Shown here piece after piece: positions 1-7,728 of a stretch of DNA of 64,000 bases. Positions within the stretch are counted from its first letter, which is position 1. Each line of letters starts with the position of its first letter. Under the pieces are notes generated by a model. That model did no database searches. It saw nothing but the letters and a program-made list of their open reading frames with translations, and had not been told where the DNA came from. The translations under genes were made by a program, and so were the position numbers. Origin of the DNA: Desulfobacula sp. (GTDB lineage Bacteria; Desulfobacterota; Desulfobacteria; Desulfobacterales; Desulfobacteraceae); assembly GCF_030145145.1 (NCBI RefSeq), contig NZ_JAQYWD010000002.1, forward strand, positions 1 to 64,000. The letters run 5' to 3'.

Positions 1-1
1 G

Positions 2-266
2 CTGGTTGAGCTTGATGGATGTGAAATTCGTACAGCCCAGATTATACATATTAAGGGTGAAACACGAACAACACCGGTATATAATAACCCAAAAAAGACA
101 AAAAAAAATAAAGTGGCGTGATGTTAGATTAGGCTTTGTACGGCCATTAGATTCAAAATTCAAAATTTTTGCCGGGAAAATGGGTTCATATAAAAGTGTT
201 GTCGACCAGATGTATAGTGCTGCTGTTTTAGCTGGTATGTCACCAAAGACTGATATGGTGGGATGA
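2..266 (+). pseudogene. Transposase remnant, frameshifted and cut by window edge
   Basis: An open frame enters from the left edge (frame starting at base 2) and reads VELDGCEIRT... up to a stop at 119-121. The adjacent +1 frame then continues with a compatible sequence (KWRDVRLGFVRPLD ... AAVLAGMSPKTDMVG) to the stop at 264-266. The switch falls in an A-rich run near 100-110, so one protein has been broken by a single-base frameshift. The combined sequence resembles the central part of ISKra4-like transposases (a 'DG..' acidic segment, then W-R/K-[DE]-V-R-x-G). I recall this from the family and cannot verify it. No full catalytic domain, inverted repeat or target duplication is visible. The 5' part lies outside the window, and a programmed frameshift cannot be excluded. 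Confidence 0.5.
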
Positions 267-879
267 ATTTTGGGATCATCGAACTGAGCAGATACTGGCT
301 GCTTGATTACTACAACAGGGATGATTTACACCCATTTTCCCCTAACATAAAGAAATGAAAATGTCTCGTGTTTTTTGATTTTTATCAACTATTACAACAG
401 TCTTGATCTATACCCCTTTTTATGGGGTCATCAGTTTTGGAATAACAGGTTTGATTTTCCAATAGTATCCAGCTTACAATAAGCAAATCCAAAGAAAATA
501 AATTTTGAAAAATTCCTGGAGAAGAAAAAAACTGGCAACCTAATTATTAACAGTCCTCAGTTTTTCTGAGTCGCAGTCCCATACCACATATTGTGGGTGG
601 GACAAATTATTATTTGCTACCAGTGGGTAATCTTATTACATTGAACACTTTCCAACCCCCGATTAACAATATTGGTTTGTGGTATGCCCAGCAAAGGGAA
701 ATTTATTATAGAGAGTAGAATTTGAAAGAATGGGTTTGATTAAGATTGTCAGAAATTAAAGTTGAATTTTAACTTTGAACATTTGCTGCTTGCTCCAACA
801 TGTTGTTACCTATTGAGATTTATAAGTCAAAAACCAAGGTGTTACTCCAAGCATAAACCATGCCCCAAGCGCGATGAAA
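267..879. other. AT-rich gene-free stretch
   Basis: I see no convincing gene in this 613-bp stretch. It holds an imperfect inverted repeat at 576-603 (arms GTCCCA/TGGGAC and CCACA/TGTGG) and a small hairpin at 412-428 (ACCCC/GGGGT). Two loosely similar segments occur near 305-345 and 385-425, each with a TACAACAG motif followed by ACCC-T/A-rich sequence. It lies between a transposase remnant and the end of a convergent gene and may be decayed mobile DNA. Confidence 0.5.
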
Positions 880-3800
880 CTATGGCATTTCCCTGATATT
901 GGATAATATCTGCAAGTCATAGATTATATTTTCAGGTCCAATAACACCATCCATGTTCACATCTGTCTTCGTATACACGGTTGCTTCAGACGGCACTGTG
1001 GACAAGAGCTGAATGCCAAGGCGTACATCCTTCTGCGATATCTGGGAGTCAAAATTGATATCACCTTTCAGATCAAGATATGTCTGGAAAAAAACTTGTG
1101 TGGTTAATCCTCCTTCATTTCCCTGTTGGTCATAGCCCAAGACAGATACATATGCACGACCGCCTTCAGGGGAAAACTTGAGCCAATTAGAATATTCCAC
1201 ATCAGCATACAGATTCAATGAAAAACTATTTTCCCCAATGAAGACTTTATACCCTTTTGTATCAATATCGACTGCAGGGTTCCATTTTAATATTATATTG
1301 TTGTTTTCTCTTATCAGAAAAGGGGTACCTGAGATTCTCGGTCCGGCGGTATCTGTTATCGAGACATCATAGACTGGGGTGCAAGTCTCATTACCGGACA
1401 TATCAAATGCTTTTATTTGATAGCTGATACCAAGATCGGTTACATATTCTGATGGAACTGTCCCGGTATAGGCTGCCGCATCCTGAGAATAGATCATTGG
1501 AAGAATCGTGAAGGCAGAATCAATCTGTGCTGGCTTGTAATATATAAAGACATTTGAAATCCCTGTGTCATTGATGATACTTGCATGAATGTGCAACCCT
1601 GATTCCGTGTCTGCCTGGGTGACGGGGGTATGAATAATTTCTGGTTTGATATCATTTGTGGAGAATTGAAAATCAAAGGCATCTGTATTGCCTACAAAAT
1701 CACCGACAGAAAAATGGACATGGTGTTCTCCATTTATCAGCGCTTGGGTTATGTCACATGTAAACAGACCGGATGTGATGTCAAAGTGGTTTTCATAATT
1801 GTCTTTGTCTATCCATTCAACATTATCAATGGTAAGCAAAACAGTATCCGGGTCAATGCCACTGAGCGTATCTGAAAGCAAAAAAGACAGCTTGGGGGTC
1901 GCAGTTCGGTTGGACAATTTAAAATCCCTTGCTACTGGAGGCGATTCATCAATCGCAAGGACATACTGCCCCGGCATGTCAATATTTGCGGTTATTGTCC
2001 GGGCGTTCGTGTTTATATCTCCGCCAATCAGATCATAGTAACCGGTTTGGCCATTCCATCTAAATATTTTTAATTTGGTTCGATCATTGACCTGAAAACC
2101 TGCTTCGATCAACATCGCATCATAATATTCAATTGACAGTTCAAGGGGATTTGAAAACTGACTGACTGGTTGATCATGATTGTCTTTAACATTAATGATA
2201 TAAACATGGCCCAGGGTTGAGGCAAGGAATTCGTCATTGTCCGAAAGAACGTTTCTGGAGACTGTTTTTATGGCTGAAATCCGGTATGTTTTTCTGAATG
2301 GATTAATGGAAGACAGATACACTGTAGTCCCTGTGACGAATTGATCTGCTTCCCCTTTAATAGTGGCAGCAGTTTCACCGATATTTTTGGCTGTTTCAAC
2401 CACGATAGCCGTTCCCGCTTCAACAACAATACCAATGGTATCAAGAAATTCTTTTATCGGAACAGATAAGGCATTGGCATATTCTTCAAGAACCGAGTTG
2501 ATACCCCGGACATAATCTGTAATGAAATTATCTTTTTTATAGATCTCCAGAAGGATAGGGCTGCCGGCATTCGGAAGTACAATACCTCGGTTTGCCTGGT
2601 ATTCAAGCTCAGACAGGATATCCAGTTTGAGATTAAGGCCCAGTTTTAATCCAAGACTGAGAGAAATATCAAAGGGAATGGACACAAGGTTTGTTTCTTT
2701 TTTAATGTTTTCGCAGCGGACAACCCTTGTATCAATATTCCTCATAGCATTCTGGATCTGCGTATAAACCTTGGGATTGAAATGAACGCTGCCGTTATTG
2801 AGGATGTTTCTAATGGTATCAGATTTTCTCGAAATTTCATCCAACACGTTCTCGGTGTCTGCAATATATTCCAGGTAATCTTCTTGAACGGGTGTGTTGA
2901 GCCCAAAGAGCGCAGCATTTCCGCCTTCCCGATCCGTAAGACAGCGATATTTAAAACTCTTATTTTGATCTGGTAATACAGTAAATTCAATCCGTTGTTC
3001 ACCCTCCAGTAATTTAATATCAGGGTTAAACGCTGCAATATCAAATTCAAAGGAAGGGAACAGTATCCCTTCTGTAGCCTGGTCGTGCGTTTGATTAAAT
3101 CCTGCGTGAAAGGTTAAAAGGTCAATATTATAAATTATTTTCTGAGTCGAGGCAAATCTGCCATCAAAACCTTGCTGCACATCTTTTTCAAACACATAAT
3201 CGCCATCAATTAACGACGTCTTTACTTCCACTGAGCCTCCCGATGATTCATTCCTGCTTTTCGGCTCCAGGGGATTTGCAATGGTTGCGGTTAAGCCCAC
3301 GGAACCACCCCCACCCATTGAAAATGTATGACCGATACCAGATTCGTACTGATCCACATCTGAGACCTGCTGGATCAACATGTATAATAACCTATCCAGC
3401 ATGATATGATGATTGGGATTGGCTGCAACCATATTTTCGAAAAATGCAACAGCCGATACAAAAAGTTGTTGATTGTATGTTTCATTGTCCTGATTATAAA
3501 AATCCGGAAAATCATAGTACACAGCCTTGGCTTCTGATATTTCTCCGTTAAACTCGGGTCCTATGTTAACCTGGGGGCTGGTTTTATCCTTCCAGGCATC
3601 CCCGAATAATCCGGCAGAGGCGTTAAGGCCAAGTTCTTCACCTATTCTGTTTTCAACGGTGAGGTCGGTTTGGCTACCCGTCGTATCAAGGGAAATGACC
3701 GTTGATATATTCACCCCACCATATATGGATGCCTCGGCTGTTTTCAATTCCACCGGACCCAATTCGAATCCCGGCCCACCGAAACCCTTTTCAAGTCCGA

Positions 3801-5232
3801 TTCCAAACAGGACTTTATGGCGTTCTGAAAATTTTCTGGTTTCCACTATCACGCTGAATTCAGATAAATTTTGAACTGGAAAATCAAGGTCTTCTCCAAT
3901 ATTATCCGTGACAATTAATTCAAATTTAGTGTCGCTGGTCACACCGGTGGTGATTATCCTGATAAACCCGTTCTGATCCGTTACAGAATCATAAACCCTT
4001 TCTGATCCTCTGAATCTATAATAAAGTCTTTTCCGGGAAACCGGTGTATTATCCGTTTTTAAAATCCGGTACCATCGCACGGCCCTGCCACCAGTCATGA
4101 CGGTTGATGGGATGCTCTCGTTTTCAGGATACCAGGGGAAAAATGAACACTCTTCTGTCAAATCCTCAAAAACTTCAGCCCGACCACCGCGAACGGCGCG
4201 AACCTGGCCCAATTGAAATTTCCCCATCGTTTTGACGATTCCAAAAAATGGATCCACACTCCAGGCTCCGTTAGTACCAAGTGGCACGGTGGTTGATGTC
4301 CATTCCTCAAAATCCCAGACAGGATAAAAAACACGATCTACCACAGGGGTTGTTGAATAATCAGCCACCAGGGACTGCAGCTCATTTCTATTGGGCATCC
4401 GCCAGTCATCATACCCGGCAAAAGAAAGATTTTCACAATAATCAATCGCCGTGTCCCAATTGATAAAGCCCGCATGACTTTTTTGTTTTTGCCACATCAG
4501 GCCGGTGCTGGTGTCGGTTGCCGTACCGTCCTCATTGTCAATAAATGTGGGCCCATTTGTTTTTGGGCCCCGCACGGCACGCACATAAATACTGTGGCCC
4601 TTATTGTTGGTGGCAGAATAACCGGTAGTCTCGCCTAAGCGAAAATGCACATTCCAGGCTCGGTCTGACACACTATGCGGGGACGAGGTGGTATCAGACC
4701 AGTAAAGGGCCGATTGCGTGTTTGGAAAAAATGCGGTGTTAATCACCGGATCAAATTTATCATTATTCACAATACCGGAAAGTTCACCGATCATTGGCAT
4801 CCGCCAGTCATTGAACCCTCCAAAATTTATAGCGTTCAGGATATTGATATAATCAGCGGTGTCTGTATTGTCCCCACAGGTTCCGGACCCGTCACTTCTG
4901 TCACACCAGGTGTATGTATTGTCAGCATCATTGGGATTATTGTAGTTGGTCACATTATCTTTATCCTGCTTTACCTCCCAGATCAGCCCAGTCACATTAT
5001 CTCGAGTCATGACCCAGCCATCAAATACCGTGGTGGTATCCTGCAGTTCAATTCCGCCGTGCCCAAGCTTGGTATAAGACTGGGGCAGGTTATTATAATC
5101 TGAATCTTCACCAAACTGGTCAGTATAGGAAATCATCTGCCCTGTATCAGGCCATCTTTCAAACGCGTGAAGAACAAACGGAAGCATAAAAAGAAAATTG
5201 AAGACTAAAACGAATCGGACTATGTTTTTCAT
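880..5232 (-). CDS. Giant secreted protein with two Lcl (DUF1566) domains and C-terminal dockerin-like repeat
   Basis: A 1450-aa protein with an N-terminal signal peptide (about residues 1-24, hydrophobic, ending ...VLHAFE). Two tandem Lcl/DUF1566-type domains follow (about 75-220 and 230-350), recognisable by repeated GLIWE/GLMWQ, NWDTAIDYC/DYINILNAINFGG, FNDWRMP/YDDWRMPN and YVRAVRG/QVRAVRG motifs. The long middle has no family I recognise. The last 60 residues (GDINFDSQISQKDV ... DVNMDGVIGPENI) form a pair of Ca-binding-like repeats of dockerin type I. An AAAGGA ribosome-binding site precedes the ATG. It is probably secreted or cell-surface. Dockerin-like tails in non-cellulosomal bacteria have no established partner. 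It shares an upstream element with the next giant gene. Confidence 0.85.
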   Translation of the reverse strand: MKNIVRFVLVFNFLFMLPFVLHAFERWPDTGQMISYTDQFGEDSDYNNLPQSYTKLGHGGIELQDTTTVFDGWVMTRDNVTGLIWEVKQDKDNVTNYNNPNDADNTYTWCDRSDGSGTCGDNTDTADYINILNAINFGGFNDWRMPMIGELSGIVNNDKFDPVINTAFFPNTQSALYWSDTTSSPHSVSDRAWNVHFRLGETTGYSATNNKGHSIYVRAVRGPKTNGPTFIDNEDGTATDTSTGLMWQKQKSHAGFINWDTAIDYCENLSFAGYDDWRMPNRNELQSLVADYSTTPVVDRVFYPVWDFEEWTSTTVPLGTNGAWSVDPFFGIVKTMGKFQLGQVRAVRGGRAEVFEDLTEECSFFPWYPENESIPSTVMTGGRAVRWYRILKTDNTPVSRKRLYYRFRGSERVYDSVTDQNGFIRIITTGVTSDTKFELIVTDNIGEDLDFPVQNLSEFSVIVETRKFSERHKVLFGIGLEKGFGGPGFELGPVELKTAEASIYGGVNISTVISLDTTGSQTDLTVENRIGEELGLNASAGLFGDAWKDKTSPQVNIGPEFNGEISEAKAVYYDFPDFYNQDNETYNQQLFVSAVAFFENMVAANPNHHIMLDRLLYMLIQQVSDVDQYESGIGHTFSMGGGGSVGLTATIANPLEPKSRNESSGGSVEVKTSLIDGDYVFEKDVQQGFDGRFASTQKIIYNIDLLTFHAGFNQTHDQATEGILFPSFEFDIAAFNPDIKLLEGEQRIEFTVLPDQNKSFKYRCLTDREGGNAALFGLNTPVQEDYLEYIADTENVLDEISRKSDTIRNILNNGSVHFNPKVYTQIQNAMRNIDTRVVRCENIKKETNLVSIPFDISLSLGLKLGLNLKLDILSELEYQANRGIVLPNAGSPILLEIYKKDNFITDYVRGINSVLEEYANALSVPIKEFLDTIGIVVEAGTAIVVETAKNIGETAATIKGEADQFVTGTTVYLSSINPFRKTYRISAIKTVSRNVLSDNDEFLASTLGHVYIINVKDNHDQPVSQFSNPLELSIEYYDAMLIEAGFQVNDRTKLKIFRWNGQTGYYDLIGGDINTNARTITANIDMPGQYVLAIDESPPVARDFKLSNRTATPKLSFLLSDTLSGIDPDTVLLTIDNVEWIDKDNYENHFDITSGLFTCDITQALINGEHHVHFSVGDFVGNTDAFDFQFSTNDIKPEIIHTPVTQADTESGLHIHASIINDTGISNVFIYYKPAQIDSAFTILPMIYSQDAAAYTGTVPSEYVTDLGISYQIKAFDMSGNETCTPVYDVSITDTAGPRISGTPFLIRENNNIILKWNPAVDIDTKGYKVFIGENSFSLNLYADVEYSNWLKFSPEGGRAYVSVLGYDQQGNEGGLTTQVFFQTYLDLKGDINFDSQISQKDVRLGIQLLSTVPSEATVYTKTDVNMDGVIGPENIIYDLQILSNIREMP

Positions 5233-5697
5233 ACAAATGATCCTTTAATTAGTACTCAATTGATTTGGTTTTTAATCATAATTTTCTCTTTCAGTAGAAT
5301 TCAAAATAGCGTTTATCACGTAATTCATCCCTTGTTGTGCAAGTATGATGAATCGTGGTGCTGACCGGCACAACAACCGCGAACAATTTTGAAGAACAAT
5401 TAAATTATTGATTGTCTGTATATTTTTCAATATATTTAGCAAAAAACATACCATATAAACTTGAGGGATATGCGGTTAGATTAATATAAAATATAGAATT
5501 CAAGAATTTGTATCAATAAATTTTATAACTGTAAAGGCATTTCAATCTATCAACTTTTGTGGAGATATAATTTAATTAGGAAGGAGCTACCGGAATGTTC
5601 TTTATTGGAGACTAAGATAAATTTGTTGTTTCATCGATGAAACGCTTTTTCTGACATGCCAAATCGTCTTTGCCCGGCTGTTAACAGCACTGACTTG
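5233..5697. other. Upstream region of the giant gene
   Basis: No supported gene. It contains the copy of the shared upstream element at 5529-5611 (listed separately) and a perfect 12-bp palindrome GCTGTTAACAGC at 5677-5688, just past the stop of the zinc-binding protein. The remaining sequence is AT-rich and probably carries the promoter of the giant secreted protein. Confidence 0.5.
5529..5611. repeat. Copy 1 of an ~83-bp element upstream of both giant dockerin-like genes
   Basis: This block and 12688-12771 share CTGTAAAGGCATTTCAA, then ATATAATTTAATTAGGAAG, then GTTCTTTATTGGAG in the same order and orientation, with about three quarters of positions identical by eye and one short indel. It lies about 300 bp upstream of the giant gene that starts at 5232. 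It may be a common promoter or regulatory region, or the edge of an ancestral duplication. Confidence 0.7.
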
Positions 5698-6219
5698 TTA
5701 GATTTTCATTGGAGTTGATGCCACTTGCAAGTAAAAGCCTTCTCTGTTCTCTTCCAGACTGTAATTAACAATAAATCGGTTGTCGGTTGAGAAATAGTTC
5801 TGCTTTCGTTCATACATCATATCAAATATGCTATGGAATTCTGAGCTAAGTATTTGATCACCCTTTGCCATATCATCTAAGGCTGGACTTATTGTTTCCA
5901 AACCTTTTTGCTTTGCTAATAAAGATGCATTCCATAAAGTGATCAACATCCTAATTGCTTTCTCTTCATCAACAGTCCCGTCAGCTGCATCTATCAGTGG
6001 TTCTGCGAATTCAAGAACAACTTCGGACAGTTTTCTTGCTGAAGCAGAGAAGTAATCTTTATTCTTGGGTTTCAGTAACCATTTTTGTTGACTGTATCGC
6101 TTACTGGCTTCTTTACACTCTGATTTTTTACAGAACTTTTGTCTTTTTAAATTGCAGGGATCCGGCTTGAATAAATCATTACAATTTTTGCACCTGCATC
6201 TTCGTATTTTTCTTTTCAT
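5698..6219 (-). CDS. Zinc-ribbon-like protein with unrelated C-terminal half
   Basis: 173 aa. The first ~50 residues are basic and carry a cysteine cluster (CRCKNC, later FCKKSEC) followed by KWLLKPKNKDYF. This matches a small zinc-binding family common near mobile elements in deltaproteobacteria (recalled, not searched). In the versions I know, the sequence after 'NKDYF' continues with WRKxNPGYW-type residues. Here it changes to an acidic helical region (SEVVLEFAEPLIDAADG...) that I do not recognise, so the gene may be chimeric. A strong GGAGGAGG site precedes the ATG. It neighbours a recombinase remnant. Confidence 0.65.
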   Translation of the reverse strand: MKRKIRRCRCKNCNDLFKPDPCNLKRQKFCKKSECKEASKRYSQQKWLLKPKNKDYFSASARKLSEVVLEFAEPLIDAADGTVDEEKAIRMLITLWNASLLAKQKGLETISPALDDMAKGDQILSSEFHSIFDMMYERKQNYFSTDNRFIVNYSLEENREGFYLQVASTPMKI

Positions 6220-6398
6220 AGACCTGGTACCTCCTCCGGTCTATTATCGGCTTAAACGAAAAGGAGGGCGGGGTATTATTTTTCAAATAAGGGGCGGGGT
6301 CTGCGGGATCAGGCGGGGTAAACTCGCAACAAAAAAAACTCGTTGCATAATTGGAGATATTCAGAAACAGTGTTCAAAGCCTTTATCTCAAAAAAGCA

Positions 6399-6423
6399 AA
6401 CCCCAAGAAAACACCTTGGGGTT
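6399..6423 (-). terminator. Rho-independent terminator after the recombinase remnant
   Basis: A perfect 9-bp stem (AACCCCAAG/CTTGGGGTT) with a 7-nt loop. Read on the minus strand it is followed by TTTGCTTTTTTG. It sits 15 bp beyond the restored stop of the recombinase. Confidence 0.8.
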
Positions 6424-6437
6424 ATGACAAATCCTTT

Positions 6438-6940
6438 TTACCAACCGGATGCATTGTTCATAAGATTGTGCAACATTTCAGCGGTTGGATGCAGATATCT
6501 GGAGCTTATTGTTTTTTGCGTGTCGCCCAATAAACGGGCAACATGGTCAAGATCCATCCTAAAATTATAGCGCAAATTAGTTGCCACATAATGACGAATA
6601 ATGTATGAGGCCCCCGCCCATCACCTTTTGTTTTAAGGCCAAGATCTTTAAGCATGCTGTCAATAATTTTGTAAATCATGTTTTTTCCCGGGAAGACCTT
6701 TTTAAATGAATCTTTCTCAGGATTAGGAAAAGATGTTTCCAGATGCTTGCCTAAATAAATGGCTGTTTCAGGAGTGAAAAAAACTGGTCTTGGTGTAGTT
6801 TTTGACCAAGATAAAAGAATGGCTTTTTCTTTGAGTTTTATATCACAAACACAGATATTGGCAATTTCATTGATTCTTGCCCCGGTTTCACACATTAATC
6901 GAACAAGCAGATGATTCCGGATATGATTGATCTTAAACAT
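6438..6940 (-). pseudogene. Tyrosine recombinase (phage-integrase type), frameshifted and 5'-truncated
   Basis: The open frame from 6940 gives the catalytic-domain start (CETGARINEI, with the first catalytic Arg) and reaches ...GRGPHTL. At about 6597-6598 two extra bases shift the frame. The alternative frame continues perfectly as RHYVATNLRYNF..., DHVARLLGDTQKTISSRYLHPTAEML and stops at 6438. Together they restore the HxLRH box, the LGD/LGH motif and the nucleophilic Tyr in SSRYLHP. The N-terminal SAM-like domain is missing, as no upstream frame continues before 6940. It is therefore most likely dead unless the shift is a sequencing error. Confidence 0.8.
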
Positions 6941-6960
6941 AAAAGTTTTGTAATGGTTAA

Positions 6961-6977
6961 ATACGACTGAGTCGTAT
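6961..6977. repeat. 17-bp perfect inverted repeat upstream of recombinase remnant
   Basis: ATACGACT-G-AGTCGTAT: 8-bp perfect arms around one central base, 20 bp upstream of the recombinase remnant on its strand. It could be an operator or a recombination site. No second copy was noticed in the window. Confidence 0.5.
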
Positions 6978-7151
6978 GAGCTGACACTTTTTTGTGCTGA
7001 AGGAACTCACCAAAACTGTCCATATAATTTAATAGAAATTCAGGAAATAAGAAGAATATTAAAAAGGGAAAGGCAGACCCATTTTTCTATGGGGATTTAT
7101 ACCCTTTTGTGTAATTTTACCCAGTATTTATATCAACCTTCCTATTCTGTA

Positions 7152-7409
7152 TCATTCTTCGGGTTCATCAGGAAGTCGTTTTAAATTCTTCAAATATCTA
7201 TCCAGATTAAATTCCTTCTGATGTTTCATAATATCAAAAACCTCAACACAGATAGCTTGAGCAATAAGTAACTTTGAATCGTCTTCCGAGATTCCTTCAG
7301 CAATCAACCGATCTAATGTTTCCTTTGTTTCTGGAGGATCATTATCAGCCAGTTGATTCTCTAACGTTTCCAAAAATGCTGCTTTCAGATGTGGGTTATA
7401 ATCTTCCAT
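7152..7409 (-). CDS. Small conserved hypothetical protein (DUF1841-like)
   Basis: 85 aa, acidic, predicted helical, beginning MEDYNPHLKAAFLETLENQLADNDPPETKETLDRL in pattern (a polar N-terminus, a NPPET-type turn, then a second helix). It resembles the DUF1841/small helical family often found as single genes in deltaproteobacteria. No catalytic residues are evident. An AGGGGGAAT ribosome-binding site precedes the ATG. It is flanked by the recombinase remnant and an IS91-like scrap, so it may be part of an island. Confidence 0.65.
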   Translation of the reverse strand: MEDYNPHLKAAFLETLENQLADNDPPETKETLDRLIAEGISEDDSKLLIAQAICVEVFDIMKHQKEFNLDRYLKNLKRLPDEPEE

Positions 7410-7529
7410 ATTCCCCCTATTTTGTATCCTGGGTAATTACCGATAATTTTAAGAATAGATAGCTAATGATTATAAGATTTCATCCAAGGTGTCAAATTAT
7501 GTTCAGAATGGATGATTATATATTAAAAA

Positions 7530-7712
7530 ACACTGTGGGGTAATGCTCCAAATGAAACTTATCAGAAAATAAAGTTTAATGCTGTGCTGACCGGCACCAG
7601 TATTGCTGTGCAGACCTACTGTGATTTTTCGAACTTCAACCCGCATCTGCATGACATCGTTTCGGATGGTTGTTCCCTTGATGATGGCAATTTCAGTCTT
7701 TTATCATGGTAA
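7530..7712 (+). pseudogene. IS91-family-like transposase fragment
   Basis: The frame from 7530 to the TAA at 7710-7712 reads ...AVLTGTSIAVQTYCDFSNFNPHLHDIVSDGCSLDDGNF... This matches the core 'GxxxAVQTFGDFxxxNPHLHxLVxDGxF' segment of IS91/IS801-type (HUH Y2) transposases, including the HLH metal-binding motif. Only about 60 residues remain, with no start, so it is a decayed fragment. It lies just beyond the 3' end of the second giant gene. Confidence 0.7.
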
Positions 7713-7728
7713 GCCCCCGCTACCTCTA

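Noticed and set aside
3527-3874. 115-aa plus-strand frame inside the first giant gene
   Set aside because: Antisense shadow of a clear signal-peptide-bearing gene with recognisable domains on the other strand.
5358-5376. 15 identical bases (GTGCTGACCGGCACx) also found inside the IS91-like remnant at 7584
   Set aside because: A single 15-mer match is expected by chance in a 64-kb comparison, and the flanking translation does not continue the transposase.
5272-5454. 60-aa minus-strand frame upstream of the first giant gene
   Set aside because: No ribosome-binding site, low-complexity hydrophobic sequence, and located in the promoter-like region.
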